Part shown: positions 30,680 to 39,577 of the stretch, in pieces | Position numbering within the stretch: position 1 is the first letter of the stretch | How the letters are laid out: the number at the start of each line of letters is the position of its first letter | Assembly (NCBI GenBank): GCA_028694795.1 | Contig: JAQVKF010000010.1 | Coordinates: 1 to 39,888, forward strand | DNA from: Thermoguttaceae bacterium | Lineage (GTDB): Bacteria; Planctomycetota; Planctomycetia; Pirellulales; Thermoguttaceae | Length of the DNA stretch: 39,888 bases | Direction of reading: 5' to 3' | The notes under the pieces: model-generated | The model's input: the letters and a program-made list of their open reading frames with translations, nothing else | The model's database searches: none | What the model was told of the DNA's origin: nothing | Made by a program: the position numbers and the translations under genes

Positions 30680-30738
30680 GTTCAAAAAAGTTTGCGTATT
30701 CCCTACTGAAATGCTTTTCTCGTAAAACTTTTTTGAAC
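30680..30738. repeat. 14-bp perfect inverted repeat GTTCAAAAAAGTTT / AAACTTTTTTGAAC with 31-nt loop
   Basis: Arms at 30680-30693 and 30725-30738 in the thiS-thiG spacer. Confidence 0.85.
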
Positions 30739-30803
30739 GGGGAAAAAGCACATAGAGAGAAAAACTTTTGAAAAAGTTTTTCCTCCAAACCCCCTTTTCA
30801 AAA

Positions 30804-30839
30804 CTTTTTACTCACGGTAGTGATCCAAACTTGGTAAAT
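30804..30839 (-). repeat. Dispersed intergenic repeat, partial copy E (reverse orientation)
   Basis: Reverse complement atttaccaagtttggatcactaccgtgagtaaaaag vs ttcaccaagtttgaaccaccaccgtctagtagaaag. Confidence 0.5.
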
Positions 30840-30909
30840 ATTGGCGTTGGTTGTGGTCGCTGCGCTCTTGGCAATCAACTTTTTACCATGAGAATTATGT
30901 GAACACACC

Positions 30910-31113
30910 CTAGCCGCCACCCACGAGTGTCACAATTTCCACCTGATCGCCCTCGCTGAGCGACGTTTCGGCATGCCGACGCTTAGGTACCAACTCGCGA
31001 TTCCGCTCCACCGCTACAAATTTCCCCGAAAAACCTAACGAAACCAGCAACGCTTCAATCGTATACGCCTCCGGAATTTCGTGGCTTTCTCCATTCACTT
31101 GGATCGTCGGCAT
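30910..31113 (-). CDS. thiS: Sulfur carrier protein ThiS
   Basis: MPTIQVNGESHEIPEAYTIEALLVSLGFSGKFVAVERNRELVPKRRHAETSLSEGDQVEIVTLVGGG; ubiquitin-like with terminal GG. Confidence 0.93.
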   Translation of the reverse strand: MPTIQVNGESHEIPEAYTIEALLVSLGFSGKFVAVERNRELVPKRRHAETSLSEGDQVEIVTLVGGG

Positions 31114-31306
31114 CTCTCGTTTCCCTTCTTTTCTCCGGGACTTCTTACCAAAATTCCTTCCACACACCATTGTAACTCACCATCGTGAAATCACCAGTAC
31201 CGCCACACCTCAGAAACACTGCGCTTTCGGATGGGTAATTCAGGTAGTTTTGCTAACTTAACAAAAGTGGGAAGGTGGGCGAAAATCGTGACTATACTTA
31301 TTGTAT

Positions 31307-31364
31307 CGATTATTGCGAATAAGACGATTATTGCGAATAGGACAAATAAGTCGATTACGCAATA
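31307..31364. promoter_or_regulatory. Operator-like tandem repeats upstream of the sigma factor gene
   Basis: CGATTATTGCGAATAAGA (31307-31324) and CGATTATTGCGAATAGGA (31325-31342) plus partial CGATTACGCAATA (31352-31364); each full unit contains TTATT-GCG-AATA(A/G). Confidence 0.6.
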
Positions 31365-31387
31365 CTGCCAAAAAGGAGCGTTGAAAG

Positions 31388-32551
31388 ATGATCGTGTCGA
31401 TGATTTCCGCGGCGGTTGTAGAGGATTCGTCTTTGCCACTTCTTTCCTCGGCGGTGGAGGAGGGTGAATCTGCCAATTTTTTAGCGTCTCTTCCGGCCCA
31501 AGTGGAATCGGTGGCGTTATGGGAGAAAACTCCTACGGAAATGCGTGGACTTTCGCCACGTGTTCAAGATGAGATTTGTCGGCAGTTTCACGCTGGTGAG
31601 AAGGTGTGTGTTTTGGCGGCTAGGTTTGGTCGGTCGTCGAGTACGATTCGTCGTGTGGTGATGCTCACGCGGCTACTCCAGTTGCGACAGTTGCCGATCG
31701 AATGGATTGATCATCCCGAATTTCCAAAATGGGGGGAGGCCGAACATGCGGAGTTTTTAGGGAGTGGTCCGGCGGCAACTGTATGTTCTGGCGAATCGCC
31801 AAGAAATTTGCCCGCCTATTTGGCTTGTTTGTACGACGTACCATTGTTGACTCCACAGCGGGAGGTCCACCTGTTTCGGAAGATGAATTATCTTCTGTTT
31901 TTGGCGAGACAACTCCAATTATCGTTAAATCCAGAACATCCGCGTATTCGGACAATGGATCAGTTGGAGCGATATCTAGCAGAGGCGGCAGTGGTGCGTA
32001 ACGAGATTATCGCGGCAAATTTACGGCTCGTTCTGCCGATTGCCAAACGCTATATGCGACCGGGATGGAATTTTTTCGAGCTGGTGAGCGAAGGCAATAT
32101 GTCGTTAATTCGTGCGGTAGAAAAGTTTGATTTCGCACGAGGCTACAAATTTAGTACCTACGCCGTTTGGACGATTGTGAAGAATTTTACACGGTCGATT
32201 ACCTATGAGAATCGGTATCACGGTCGATTTTGTACAGGATTTGACGAACATCTTAACACATTGGCTGAAGAGCCGATTGATCCGGAAGAAATAGAACAGG
32301 TAGTACTGCGAAGTGACGACCTGATTCGTAAAATTCTCGGACATCTCGATCCACGTGAATACGAAGTGATTATCCATCGTTTCGGTTTATCGCCCGATCG
32401 TGAGTGTTTAACCCTCAAACAGATTGGACAACGCATTGGCGTAAGTAAAGAACGTGTTCGGCAGATCGAATCGCGAGCGTTGGGTAAATTACGAGCAGAG
32501 GCGTTGACCGCACGCCGACATCACATGGAAATTGCCTGCACAATAGATTAA
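31388..32551 (+). CDS. Sigma-70 family RNA polymerase sigma factor with N-terminal HTH-like domain
   Basis: NLRLVLPIAKRYMRPGWNFFELVSEGNMSLIRAVEKFDFARGYKFSTYAVWTIVKNFTRSI (region 2) and LTLKQIGQRIGVSKERVRQIESRALGKLR (region 4.2); RBS aaggag before the ATG. Confidence 0.95.
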   Translation: MIVSMISAAVVEDSSLPLLSSAVEEGESANFLASLPAQVESVALWEKTPTEMRGLSPRVQDEICRQFHAGEKVCVLAARFGRSSSTIRRVVMLTRLLQLRQLPIEWIDHPEFPKWGEAEHAEFLGSGPAATVCSGESPRNLPAYLACLYDVPLLTPQREVHLFRKMNYLLFLARQLQLSLNPEHPRIRTMDQLERYLAEAAVVRNEIIAANLRLVLPIAKRYMRPGWNFFELVSEGNMSLIRAVEKFDFARGYKFSTYAVWTIVKNFTRSITYENRYHGRFCTGFDEHLNTLAEEPIDPEEIEQVVLRSDDLIRKILGHLDPREYEVIIHRFGLSPDRECLTLKQIGQRIGVSKERVRQIESRALGKLRAEALTARRHHMEIACTID

Positions 32552-32628
32552 ATCGACCACACCAACCCCTTTTACCTGACGTTGTTGCCCCGATTGGGGT
32601 AGTTGCTTGTGTGAACACGCCAAAAAAA

Positions 32629-32654
32629 TAGGTCTGGAGCCATCCCCAGACCTA
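32629..32654 (-). terminator. Rho-independent terminator for the minus-strand gene ending at 32686
   Basis: On the minus strand: TAGGTCTGG-ggatggct-CCAGACCTATTTTTTTG. Confidence 0.9.
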
Positions 32655-32685
32655 GAATAATGGTCGAAAAACCTTGATGAACGCC

Positions 32686-33579
32686 TTACGGAAGAATGGC
32701 GACCGCACCACCCGCCGCCAAGCCCTCTGCGGCCACCGCCCGGAAACTAATCGGTAGCGGTTCTAGGTACTTCGGGGCATACGAACCAGGTCGATAATCA
32801 CCCAACGCATAGATACATTCGTTCGGCGGATACAGGCCCATGGCGTACGGCAACATCGGTACCGACACGAGGAAGTGACCGGCGGACACAAATGGCTGGA
32901 TGAATGGACCATTGCTCTGACCGTAACGCTCCAAATTGTTGTCCACAAAGTAGACCGGTTTCGAGCACAGTGCCGAGGCTGTCCAATGGTAACAGGTCCG
33001 ATCCCAACAACGTCCCTCAAATCCTTGATCAGTCATCGGACAGATCACCGGGACCTGCTCGTTAATCGCGATACGGTCCAAAATCGAAGTCGAGATCGGA
33101 GCTTCCTGTGCCGCATCCGGACAGATATCCGCATTGAATGGCTCGCCATTCTGTGGAGTAATTACGCCCGAAATCGGTGCCGGAGCCGCGGTCGGATATT
33201 TCGGCGCATCTTGCGCAACATCCGGCAGACTCTCCTGCCCCATCGCAATTCGCGGAATCTGATTCGCCGCGTATCCACCCACTCCCGGCGTCGAAACCAC
33301 ATTGGATGCCGAGACGGATTGCTGGTAACTGACCGGTTGTACGGCATTAATAAACTCAGTCATCTCGGTGGGATTTAACTCCACTTCCGACGCAGGTACT
33401 TCCGCCGCCGCTTTACCCCAACGTAGTACGGAACCTTGACGTCCCGCACTCTCGGATACAATGGCCTTCGTTCCCTGTGTGGCACCTGTACGTATCGGTT
33501 CCGCAGCGGAAAGTATTCCGCCAGTCACCAAACACCCGGCCAAACCAACCGCTCCAATCCATCGAAGCTGTCGTGTCAT
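32686..33579 (-). CDS. Secreted hypothetical protein, Cys-containing; start could also be 33609
   Basis: MTRQLRWIGAVGLAGCLVTGGILSAAEPIRTG signal peptide; directly downstream of guaB on the same strand. The ORF-track start (33798) would overlap guaB and is unlikely. Confidence 0.7.
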   Translation of the reverse strand: MTRQLRWIGAVGLAGCLVTGGILSAAEPIRTGATQGTKAIVSESAGRQGSVLRWGKAAAEVPASEVELNPTEMTEFINAVQPVSYQQSVSASNVVSTPGVGGYAANQIPRIAMGQESLPDVAQDAPKYPTAAPAPISGVITPQNGEPFNADICPDAAQEAPISTSILDRIAINEQVPVICPMTDQGFEGRCWDRTCYHWTASALCSKPVYFVDNNLERYGQSNGPFIQPFVSAGHFLVSVPMLPYAMGLYPPNECIYALGDYRPGSYAPKYLEPLPISFRAVAAEGLAAGGAVAILP

Positions 33580-33613
33580 ACGAAATACCGCGACGCCACC
33601 GCGACGCATTTCA

Positions 33614-35095
33614 TCAGAGATCCGACTCCATACTGTAGTTCGGAGCTTCCTGTGTGATAACGATGTCATGAGGATGACTCTCCCGCATACTTGCAGCCGA
33701 GACCCGAACAAACCTCGCTTCCTTGCGAAGCTCTTCGATAGTCCTTGTTCCACAATATCCCATACCAGAACGGAGACCGCCCGCAAGTTGATACACAAAC
33801 GAGCCGAGCGAACCCTTGTATGGTACTCGCCCTTCCACTCCCTCTGGTACTAATTTCTCTACCTGTTTCTCACTGCCCTGACGATATCGCTCACTCGAAC
33901 CGCGAACCATCGCCCCCAACGATCCCATCCCACGGTACGTCTTAAACACACGACCTTGGTACAAAATCTTTTCTCCAGGGCTTTCGTCCAAACCGGCCAG
34001 TAAGCCGCCAATCATCACCACGTGGGCACCCGCCGCGATCGCTTTCGTGATATCGCCCGAATAACGAATACCACCATCCGCAATGATCGAAACGTCTGTT
34101 CCTTCCACGACCTTGGCCGCATCCATGACCGCCGATATCTGCGGCACACCAATTCCGGAGATGATCCGTGTCGTACAGATCGAACCGGGACCGATGCCCA
34201 CTTTAATCGCGTCCGCTCCCGCGTCCAGAAGTGCCTTCACCCCTTCGCAAGTCGCTACGTTGCCGGCGATCACATCAATGTCCCAACGTCGCTTCAGCTC
34301 TCGCACCGTGTCGATCACGTTCGCCGAATGACCGTGGGCACTATCGACCACGAGTACGTCCACGCCCTTGGCAATGAGGGCTTCCGCACGATCGTAATTG
34401 TGGACACCGACCGCGGCTCCCACTCGCAAACGACCGTCTGTATCACGGCACGCTTTCGGGTACTTCCGCATCATATCGATATCTTTGATCGTAATGAGGC
34501 CCGTCAGTTTATTATTTTCGTCCGTTAGGAGAAGTTTCTCTACCTTTTTTTCCGTTAAAATCTTTTCAGCTTCTTCAAGCGTCACAGAACCAACAGCCGT
34601 TACAAGCGGTTTACTCGTCATTACCTCTGAAACGGAGACATTCCAATCAATTAAAAATCTTAAATCGCGGCGAGTCACGATGCCGACGAGCGTCTGGTCA
34701 GGATGCACGATCGGAATGCCGGAAACGTTGAACTGATCCATCAGTTGACGGGCCTCCTGAACGGAGGCATCCGGTGGAAGCGTCGCCGGATGACGGATGA
34801 TTCCGTTCGCCGAGCGTTTCACTTTCTCAACTTCGTTCATCTGAGCTTCAATCGACAGATTTTTGTGAATGAATCCGATACCGCCTTCCCGTGCGAGTGA
34901 AATGGCCATCGCCGATTCCGTCACCGTGTCCATGGGTGAACTGAGAATCGGTAGATTCATCCGAATCCGTCGCGTCAGTTGCGTTGAAATTTCGCATTGT
35001 GCGGGAATAATTTCACTGTAGCGCGGCATGAGAAGTACGTCGTCGAACGTAATACCCATTTTCACTATTTTATCATAACCGGCATCTGCATTCAT
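33614..35095 (-). CDS. guaB: IMP dehydrogenase
   Basis: [29 protein letters not shown], two CBS-type segments, [27 protein letters not shown] and [40 protein letters not shown]; start preceded by aggaggag. Confidence 0.97.
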   Translation of the reverse strand: MNADAGYDKIVKMGITFDDVLLMPRYSEIIPAQCEISTQLTRRIRMNLPILSSPMDTVTESAMAISLAREGGIGFIHKNLSIEAQMNEVEKVKRSANGIIRHPATLPPDASVQEARQLMDQFNVSGIPIVHPDQTLVGIVTRRDLRFLIDWNVSVSEVMTSKPLVTAVGSVTLEEAEKILTEKKVEKLLLTDENNKLTGLITIKDIDMMRKYPKACRDTDGRLRVGAAVGVHNYDRAEALIAKGVDVLVVDSAHGHSANVIDTVRELKRRWDIDVIAGNVATCEGVKALLDAGADAIKVGIGPGSICTTRIISGIGVPQISAVMDAAKVVEGTDVSIIADGGIRYSGDITKAIAAGAHVVMIGGLLAGLDESPGEKILYQGRVFKTYRGMGSLGAMVRGSSERYRQGSEKQVEKLVPEGVEGRVPYKGSLGSFVYQLAGGLRSGMGYCGTRTIEELRKEARFVRVSAASMRESHPHDIVITQEAPNYSMESDL

Positions 35096-35289
35096 AACGC
35101 TCTCCTCCTGTGGTACGGAATTCGGTTGAACATATGGCTCATGGTACTGGTACTCATTTGGGTTAAAAAACACGTTGGATTGGAACCCGGTTCTCCGCGA
35201 TTGTGGATGAAAAATCGCTACGGAAGTTCCCTTTCCAAAGGTCCTGTCGATTTTGCGTCGAGGGAATCACCCCTATGGGTATAAAAAAA

Positions 35290-35312
35290 TCCGCAGAATC
35301 ATCTTCTGCGGA
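35290..35312. terminator. Strong hairpin TCCGCAGAA-tcatc-TTCTGCGGA flanked by A/T tracts in the guaB/ROK divergent region
   Basis: 9-bp perfect stem; on the minus strand it is followed by TTTTTTT, on the plus strand by ctaaattttt. Confidence 0.8.
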
Positions 35313-35593
35313 CTAAATTTTTCCGATTTTTCGTTTCACGGTCCACCTCAACCGTGCGCAGCAATTCCTGCCAAAGCGGAATCGTGTTAAAATGAGGATA
35401 TGGACGCCGTGGAAACATAGGGATCTCCAGATTTTTTTATGTGGCGATTCGTCAAGAAGACGGACCACGCGACAAACAAAAAACATCTGTAACGATCCGA
35501 ACCTATTTTATGGATTTTGTTTCTCCTGTAAAGAGGGCAACAAGAAATAAGCCGAACGTCTGGCGACAGACGCCAAAAATTGAGGGAATCGTC

Positions 35594-36550
35594 ATGTATC
35601 TTGGGATCGAAATCGGTGGCACCAAATTACAATGGATCGTCGGAAATGGGCTGAATACCGACTGGATTGAGGTTCAACGTCTCGCTGTGTCGGCTGAACG
35701 TGGAGCGGAGGGGATTCGTGAACAGCTACGTGCCATGACCTTACAGCTCGTGGCGAAATATCCGCAAATCCAAAAAATTGGAATCGGTTTCGGCGGACCA
35801 GTCGATACCGTTCGAGGTCGTGTGATTCTGAGTAATCAGATCGACGGTTGGCGAGATTTTCCACTTGTCGAATGGATGGAATCGCAATTCGAGCATCCGA
35901 CGATTTTAGCAAACGACTCTGATTGCGCCGGGCTAGCCGAGGCCGTTTATGGGGCGGGCAAAGGGTTCGCGTCCGTCTTTTACAGTAACGTGGGCAGCGG
36001 TATTGGCGGCGCGTTGGTGATTGACGGACGTTTGTATACAGGCGGCAGTGGTGTGGCGTCGGAAATCGGTCATCTGCGTCCATCGCTTCAGGAACCGGAG
36101 GATGTCGAAGCACGCGCGAGCGGTTGGGCGATCACCGAACAAGTGAGACGAGCGTGTCTCGCGGCGCCAAATGCACCGGAAGCCCAATCCATTCGTGAGC
36201 ATGGCGAAGCATACTGGCAAGCATTAAACACGAAAACGATCGTTCAATTGGCGATGGAAGAGCAAAATCAATTCGCAATCGAGGCGTTTAACCGTTGTAC
36301 GACGTATTACGGCTGGGCGATTGCGCAAATGATTACGTTACTTGCGCCGAACGTGGTGGTATTGGGCGGTGGCGTATCACTTGCGCCAGAATCGCTGTTT
36401 CTTCAACCGGTGACACGAGCGGTGGAGCAATACGTATTCCCGGCGATGCGTGGTTCGTACGCCATTCGACCCGCGTTGTTGGGCGAAGAGGTGGTCGTAG
36501 CCGGAGCAATCGCCGCCGTTGCCGCCAAGCGTTCTCAAACCGTACTGTAG
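35594..36550 (+). CDS. ROK family sugar kinase / transcriptional regulator-like protein
   Basis: MYLGIEIGGTKLQWIVGN, GIGFGGPVDTVRGRVILSNQIDGW and NDSDCAGLAEAVYGAGKGFASVFYSNVGSGIGGALVIDGRLYTGGSGVASEIGHL. Confidence 0.92.
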   Translation: MYLGIEIGGTKLQWIVGNGLNTDWIEVQRLAVSAERGAEGIREQLRAMTLQLVAKYPQIQKIGIGFGGPVDTVRGRVILSNQIDGWRDFPLVEWMESQFEHPTILANDSDCAGLAEAVYGAGKGFASVFYSNVGSGIGGALVIDGRLYTGGSGVASEIGHLRPSLQEPEDVEARASGWAITEQVRRACLAAPNAPEAQSIREHGEAYWQALNTKTIVQLAMEEQNQFAIEAFNRCTTYYGWAIAQMITLLAPNVVVLGGGVSLAPESLFLQPVTRAVEQYVFPAMRGSYAIRPALLGEEVVVAGAIAAVAAKRSQTVL

Positions 36551-36628
36551 TACGGCTTTTTACCTCCCGGCCCTTTAGACGGTTGGGTTGGAGTAGAGTA
36601 TTTAGCGGTACGTAGTCGATTCGACTAG

Positions 36629-36747
36629 TGAGGACCGGGAACAAAGTGATCGTCCGAACGGACTATCATGCCTGTTCACCAAGTTTGAACCACCACCGTC
36701 TAGTAGAAAGTTTGGACCACCACTGTCTAGCAAAAAGCGGCACGTTG
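36629..36747 (+). repeat. Dispersed intergenic repeat, copy B, with internal 27-bp tandem duplication
   Basis: Matches copy A; internal units aagtttgaaccaccaccgtctagtaga (36681-36707) and aagtttggaccaccactgtctagcaaa (36708-36734). Confidence 0.85.
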
Positions 36748-36773
36748 TGAAGGATATATGATGGGAGTTTTAC

Positions 36774-38732
36774 ATGTTACGAAATCGTAGATTGATGAAT
36801 GGATTTTGCAGACTTTGGTTCTGCGTTGGGATCTGTGGGTGGTTTTGTGGAGTGGCGTCCGCAGCGGAACCGCTTCCACTCCCACCGGAAGCGATTCCGC
36901 TGTTGGAATCAACCATCAGCGAAGCGACGCTTCGGCCAATCATCGAACAGCTCACCGCTCCCGAATATGCCGGGCGAAGAACACAAAGTCTCGGCGGAGA
37001 AAAGGCGAGTACGGAACTCGCTCGACAGCTCGCCGCTTTGGGTTTCGAACCATTCGGAACGGAAGGGTTTTTTCAACCGTTTTCGCGAAAAGGATTAGGC
37101 CGCGATTTCTGTACCTCCGCGTTTGACATTCTCGACACCCAACCAAACGACGTACCTTCTGAACAAAAGTCCGAGGAACCCACGCTAGGTAAAAATGGGC
37201 CAACCGTGTCGGAAGAGGGTCGGTTATGTCGCAATGTGGTTGGAATTTTGCGAGGCAGCGATCCGGTATTGCGCGACGAATATCTACTGTTGATGGCACA
37301 TTATGACCACGCGGGACGTCAAGTATGGCGATACCGCGACACGGATGGATCAGAAGCCACCTGTACGGTTCGGACGAATCCCACAGAAGTGGTTCAGGGG
37401 CCGCCGGATATGGAACACGACTATGCTTTCATTGATGGAACGTGGCGAGAGCTGCTGACGCCGGAATTTGGTGAATACAAACCTGGAGCGGATGACAATG
37501 CGAGTGGTTGCGCGGGAATCTTGGCACTCGGTCGTTTTTTTGCCTCATTACCGCGCCGCCCCGCTCGGTCGATCATTATTCTATTTGCCGACGCGGAAGA
37601 GGTTGGGTTAGTCGGTTCTACGTGGTTTGCGACCCATTTGCCCGTTCCGGCGGGTCGGATTGTTTTCGTACTCAATTGTGACATGCTCGGTCGGATTCGT
37701 GATCGGCAGGTCCTTTGTGGGGGCGAACAGAGCGCGTTTGGACTGCGCACATTGCTCAGTCAGCACAACCAAAGCGAGAAGACGCAACAAGCCCTATTAC
37801 CGTTAGATCGTGCGACGGAGCGTGCGATTGGCACGGACACATTCGAGTTCGATTTTCGTGGTACCATGGGCGCAATTTCCGATCATTATCCATTCTTTCG
37901 CTTGAATATTCCGGGCATCGTTTTGAATTCGGAGATGCATGGCGATTATCACGGTGTGGGCGATACGGCGGGAAAGATTCAATTTCGAGAAATGACCGAA
38001 CTGGTGCGATGGGCCGCGAGCTGCGTCTACACACTTGCGGAACAACCAGAACGCTTGGTCTTTCGCGCGGAATCGAAGCAAGAAGTCGCTCAACCGACAC
38101 CGCTCACCGATAATGTATGGTCGCCATTCGAACAAGATTTGGGAATACTCTGTGGATTGGATCCTGCTGATCCTGATACGCTTGTGGTGACCGAAGTTGA
38201 ACCAAACCAGTGGGCCGCCTTACATGGTATTGCTAAGTCAGATCGTATCATTTCCATCACCGACGAAACAACGGAGTGGAATGGCGAACCATTTGAACAG
38301 TGTTGGAACATCCGATCCCACACCACGCCGCAAACGATCCAGTTTTATGAGGAGCAGCACCTCGATCAATTACTGGGTTCCGAACCGGAAATCGAACCCG
38401 ATCCGAAGTTTTTGGCCTCGACATCCTGTCCGAATGTGTATAATGAAGCGTCCGGGAATGCCGTGGACTCATCGCCTCGTTCTGATGAGGTTACCGACCT
38501 AGCCGACGTCGAGGAGACGACGGATGATGCGTCTGGCGATACGAACATCACAGAATCTCCGAAACCCCAGAAAGATATCGAGCGTCCGAAAGATTCGGAT
38601 TCGGCGAACGTTTTCCAAGTGCATCCGCAGACGACGGTGGAAAACACGGTACAATCGGAGCCGCGTTTGTACCGAGTGTTAATCGAACGCCATGGTCGGT
38701 TATTCCACTTATCGCTGCATAGCGCGCAGTAA
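36774..38732 (+). CDS. M28 family metallopeptidase, secreted, with a C-terminal PDZ-like segment
   Basis: LLLMAHYDHAGRQ, PGADDNASGCAGILALGRFF, ILFADAEEVGLVGSTWFA, LNCDMLGR and MHGDYHGVGDTAGKI metal-ligand motifs; later LVVTEVEPNQWAALHGIAKSDRIISI resembles a PDZ loop. Confidence 0.88.
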   Translation: MLRNRRLMNGFCRLWFCVGICGWFCGVASAAEPLPLPPEAIPLLESTISEATLRPIIEQLTAPEYAGRRTQSLGGEKASTELARQLAALGFEPFGTEGFFQPFSRKGLGRDFCTSAFDILDTQPNDVPSEQKSEEPTLGKNGPTVSEEGRLCRNVVGILRGSDPVLRDEYLLLMAHYDHAGRQVWRYRDTDGSEATCTVRTNPTEVVQGPPDMEHDYAFIDGTWRELLTPEFGEYKPGADDNASGCAGILALGRFFASLPRRPARSIIILFADAEEVGLVGSTWFATHLPVPAGRIVFVLNCDMLGRIRDRQVLCGGEQSAFGLRTLLSQHNQSEKTQQALLPLDRATERAIGTDTFEFDFRGTMGAISDHYPFFRLNIPGIVLNSEMHGDYHGVGDTAGKIQFREMTELVRWAASCVYTLAEQPERLVFRAESKQEVAQPTPLTDNVWSPFEQDLGILCGLDPADPDTLVVTEVEPNQWAALHGIAKSDRIISITDETTEWNGEPFEQCWNIRSHTTPQTIQFYEEQHLDQLLGSEPEIEPDPKFLASTSCPNVYNEASGNAVDSSPRSDEVTDLADVEETTDDASGDTNITESPKPQKDIERPKDSDSANVFQVHPQTTVENTVQSEPRLYRVLIERHGRLFHLSLHSAQ

Positions 38733-38826
38733 CACGGATGGCTGTTGCCATGGTGGCGACGGGCTGTCAATTAGCCGATCCCAGCGTGCCCAAGATTGGG
38801 AACCGGTATAACACGAGAGGTGTCTC

Positions 38827-39528
38827 ATGATTCGTCCTATTTTACAAGCGATGGTGCTTGCCGATCAGGTGTACGAAGACAAAAGTACGGGGAAAAAAGT
38901 GATCGCAGGCACGTTCAACACGCTGCTTTTTGCTCGCCGACATCCCTCTCAGCCACCGGTTAATCCAGCCGCTCCCTCCGCCTCTGGACACTCTCGGACA
39001 CCGGACGCGACAAATTCGGAAGGTGACGCGAGCTTTTTCGAAGAAGATGACGAGAAAGGATTGGACGACGAGTTTGACGAGGACGATGAACTCAATGAAG
39101 ACGATTCGGAGGATGAGGATACGGGGGATGTTGTCGAAAGTTCCGAACAGGATACCGCTACGACCGATGTGAACGAATCGCAAAAAACTCCCGCGAGGAA
39201 TTCGGATGCCAAACGTGTGTCCGGTTCCAACCCACACGTGCAGCTGATCCAACAACTCCGTCAGGCCGGTTCACCATCGCTGTATCTGAGTTTGACGGAG
39301 GTGATCGGGCATATTCAATTGCGGTTGCGTTATGTCGATCTCGATGACAACCAGGTGCTGTTCGAGATCGAGATGGAAGCAACCAGCAGTGATCCGCTAC
39401 GAACGATGGAATACTCATTGCCGCTGCCATCGTTACCGGCGCCGCACGCGGGCGTTTATGTGTTAGAATTGCTCTTTGGTGAGGAACCGCTCGGGTCGTT
39501 GCGCATTACGGCCCGTGAAACTAGCTGA
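38827..39528 (+). CDS. DUF6941-like protein with an acidic low-complexity insertion
   Basis: MIRPILQAMVLADQVYEDKSTGKKVIAGTFNTLLFAR N-terminus; SEGDASFFEEDDEKGLDDEFDEDDELNEDDSEDEDTGD inserted before the second conserved half. Confidence 0.65.
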   Translation: MIRPILQAMVLADQVYEDKSTGKKVIAGTFNTLLFARRHPSQPPVNPAAPSASGHSRTPDATNSEGDASFFEEDDEKGLDDEFDEDDELNEDDSEDEDTGDVVESSEQDTATTDVNESQKTPARNSDAKRVSGSNPHVQLIQQLRQAGSPSLYLSLTEVIGHIQLRLRYVDLDDNQVLFEIEMEATSSDPLRTMEYSLPLPSLPAPHAGVYVLELLFGEEPLGSLRITARETS

Positions 39529-39577
39529 TCACGCAAAATGCGGCGTACTTTGATGATCTCATGAACCGTGGAAACCG

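Noticed and set aside
31114-31250. Possible TPP riboswitch upstream of thiS
   Set aside because: CTGAGG and ACCTGA fragments are present on the minus strand but in the wrong order and without the conserved THI-box core.
33580-33798. ORF-track N-terminal extension of the 32686-33798 gene
   Set aside because: It overlaps the end of guaB by ~185 bp, and a clear signal peptide starts at 33579.
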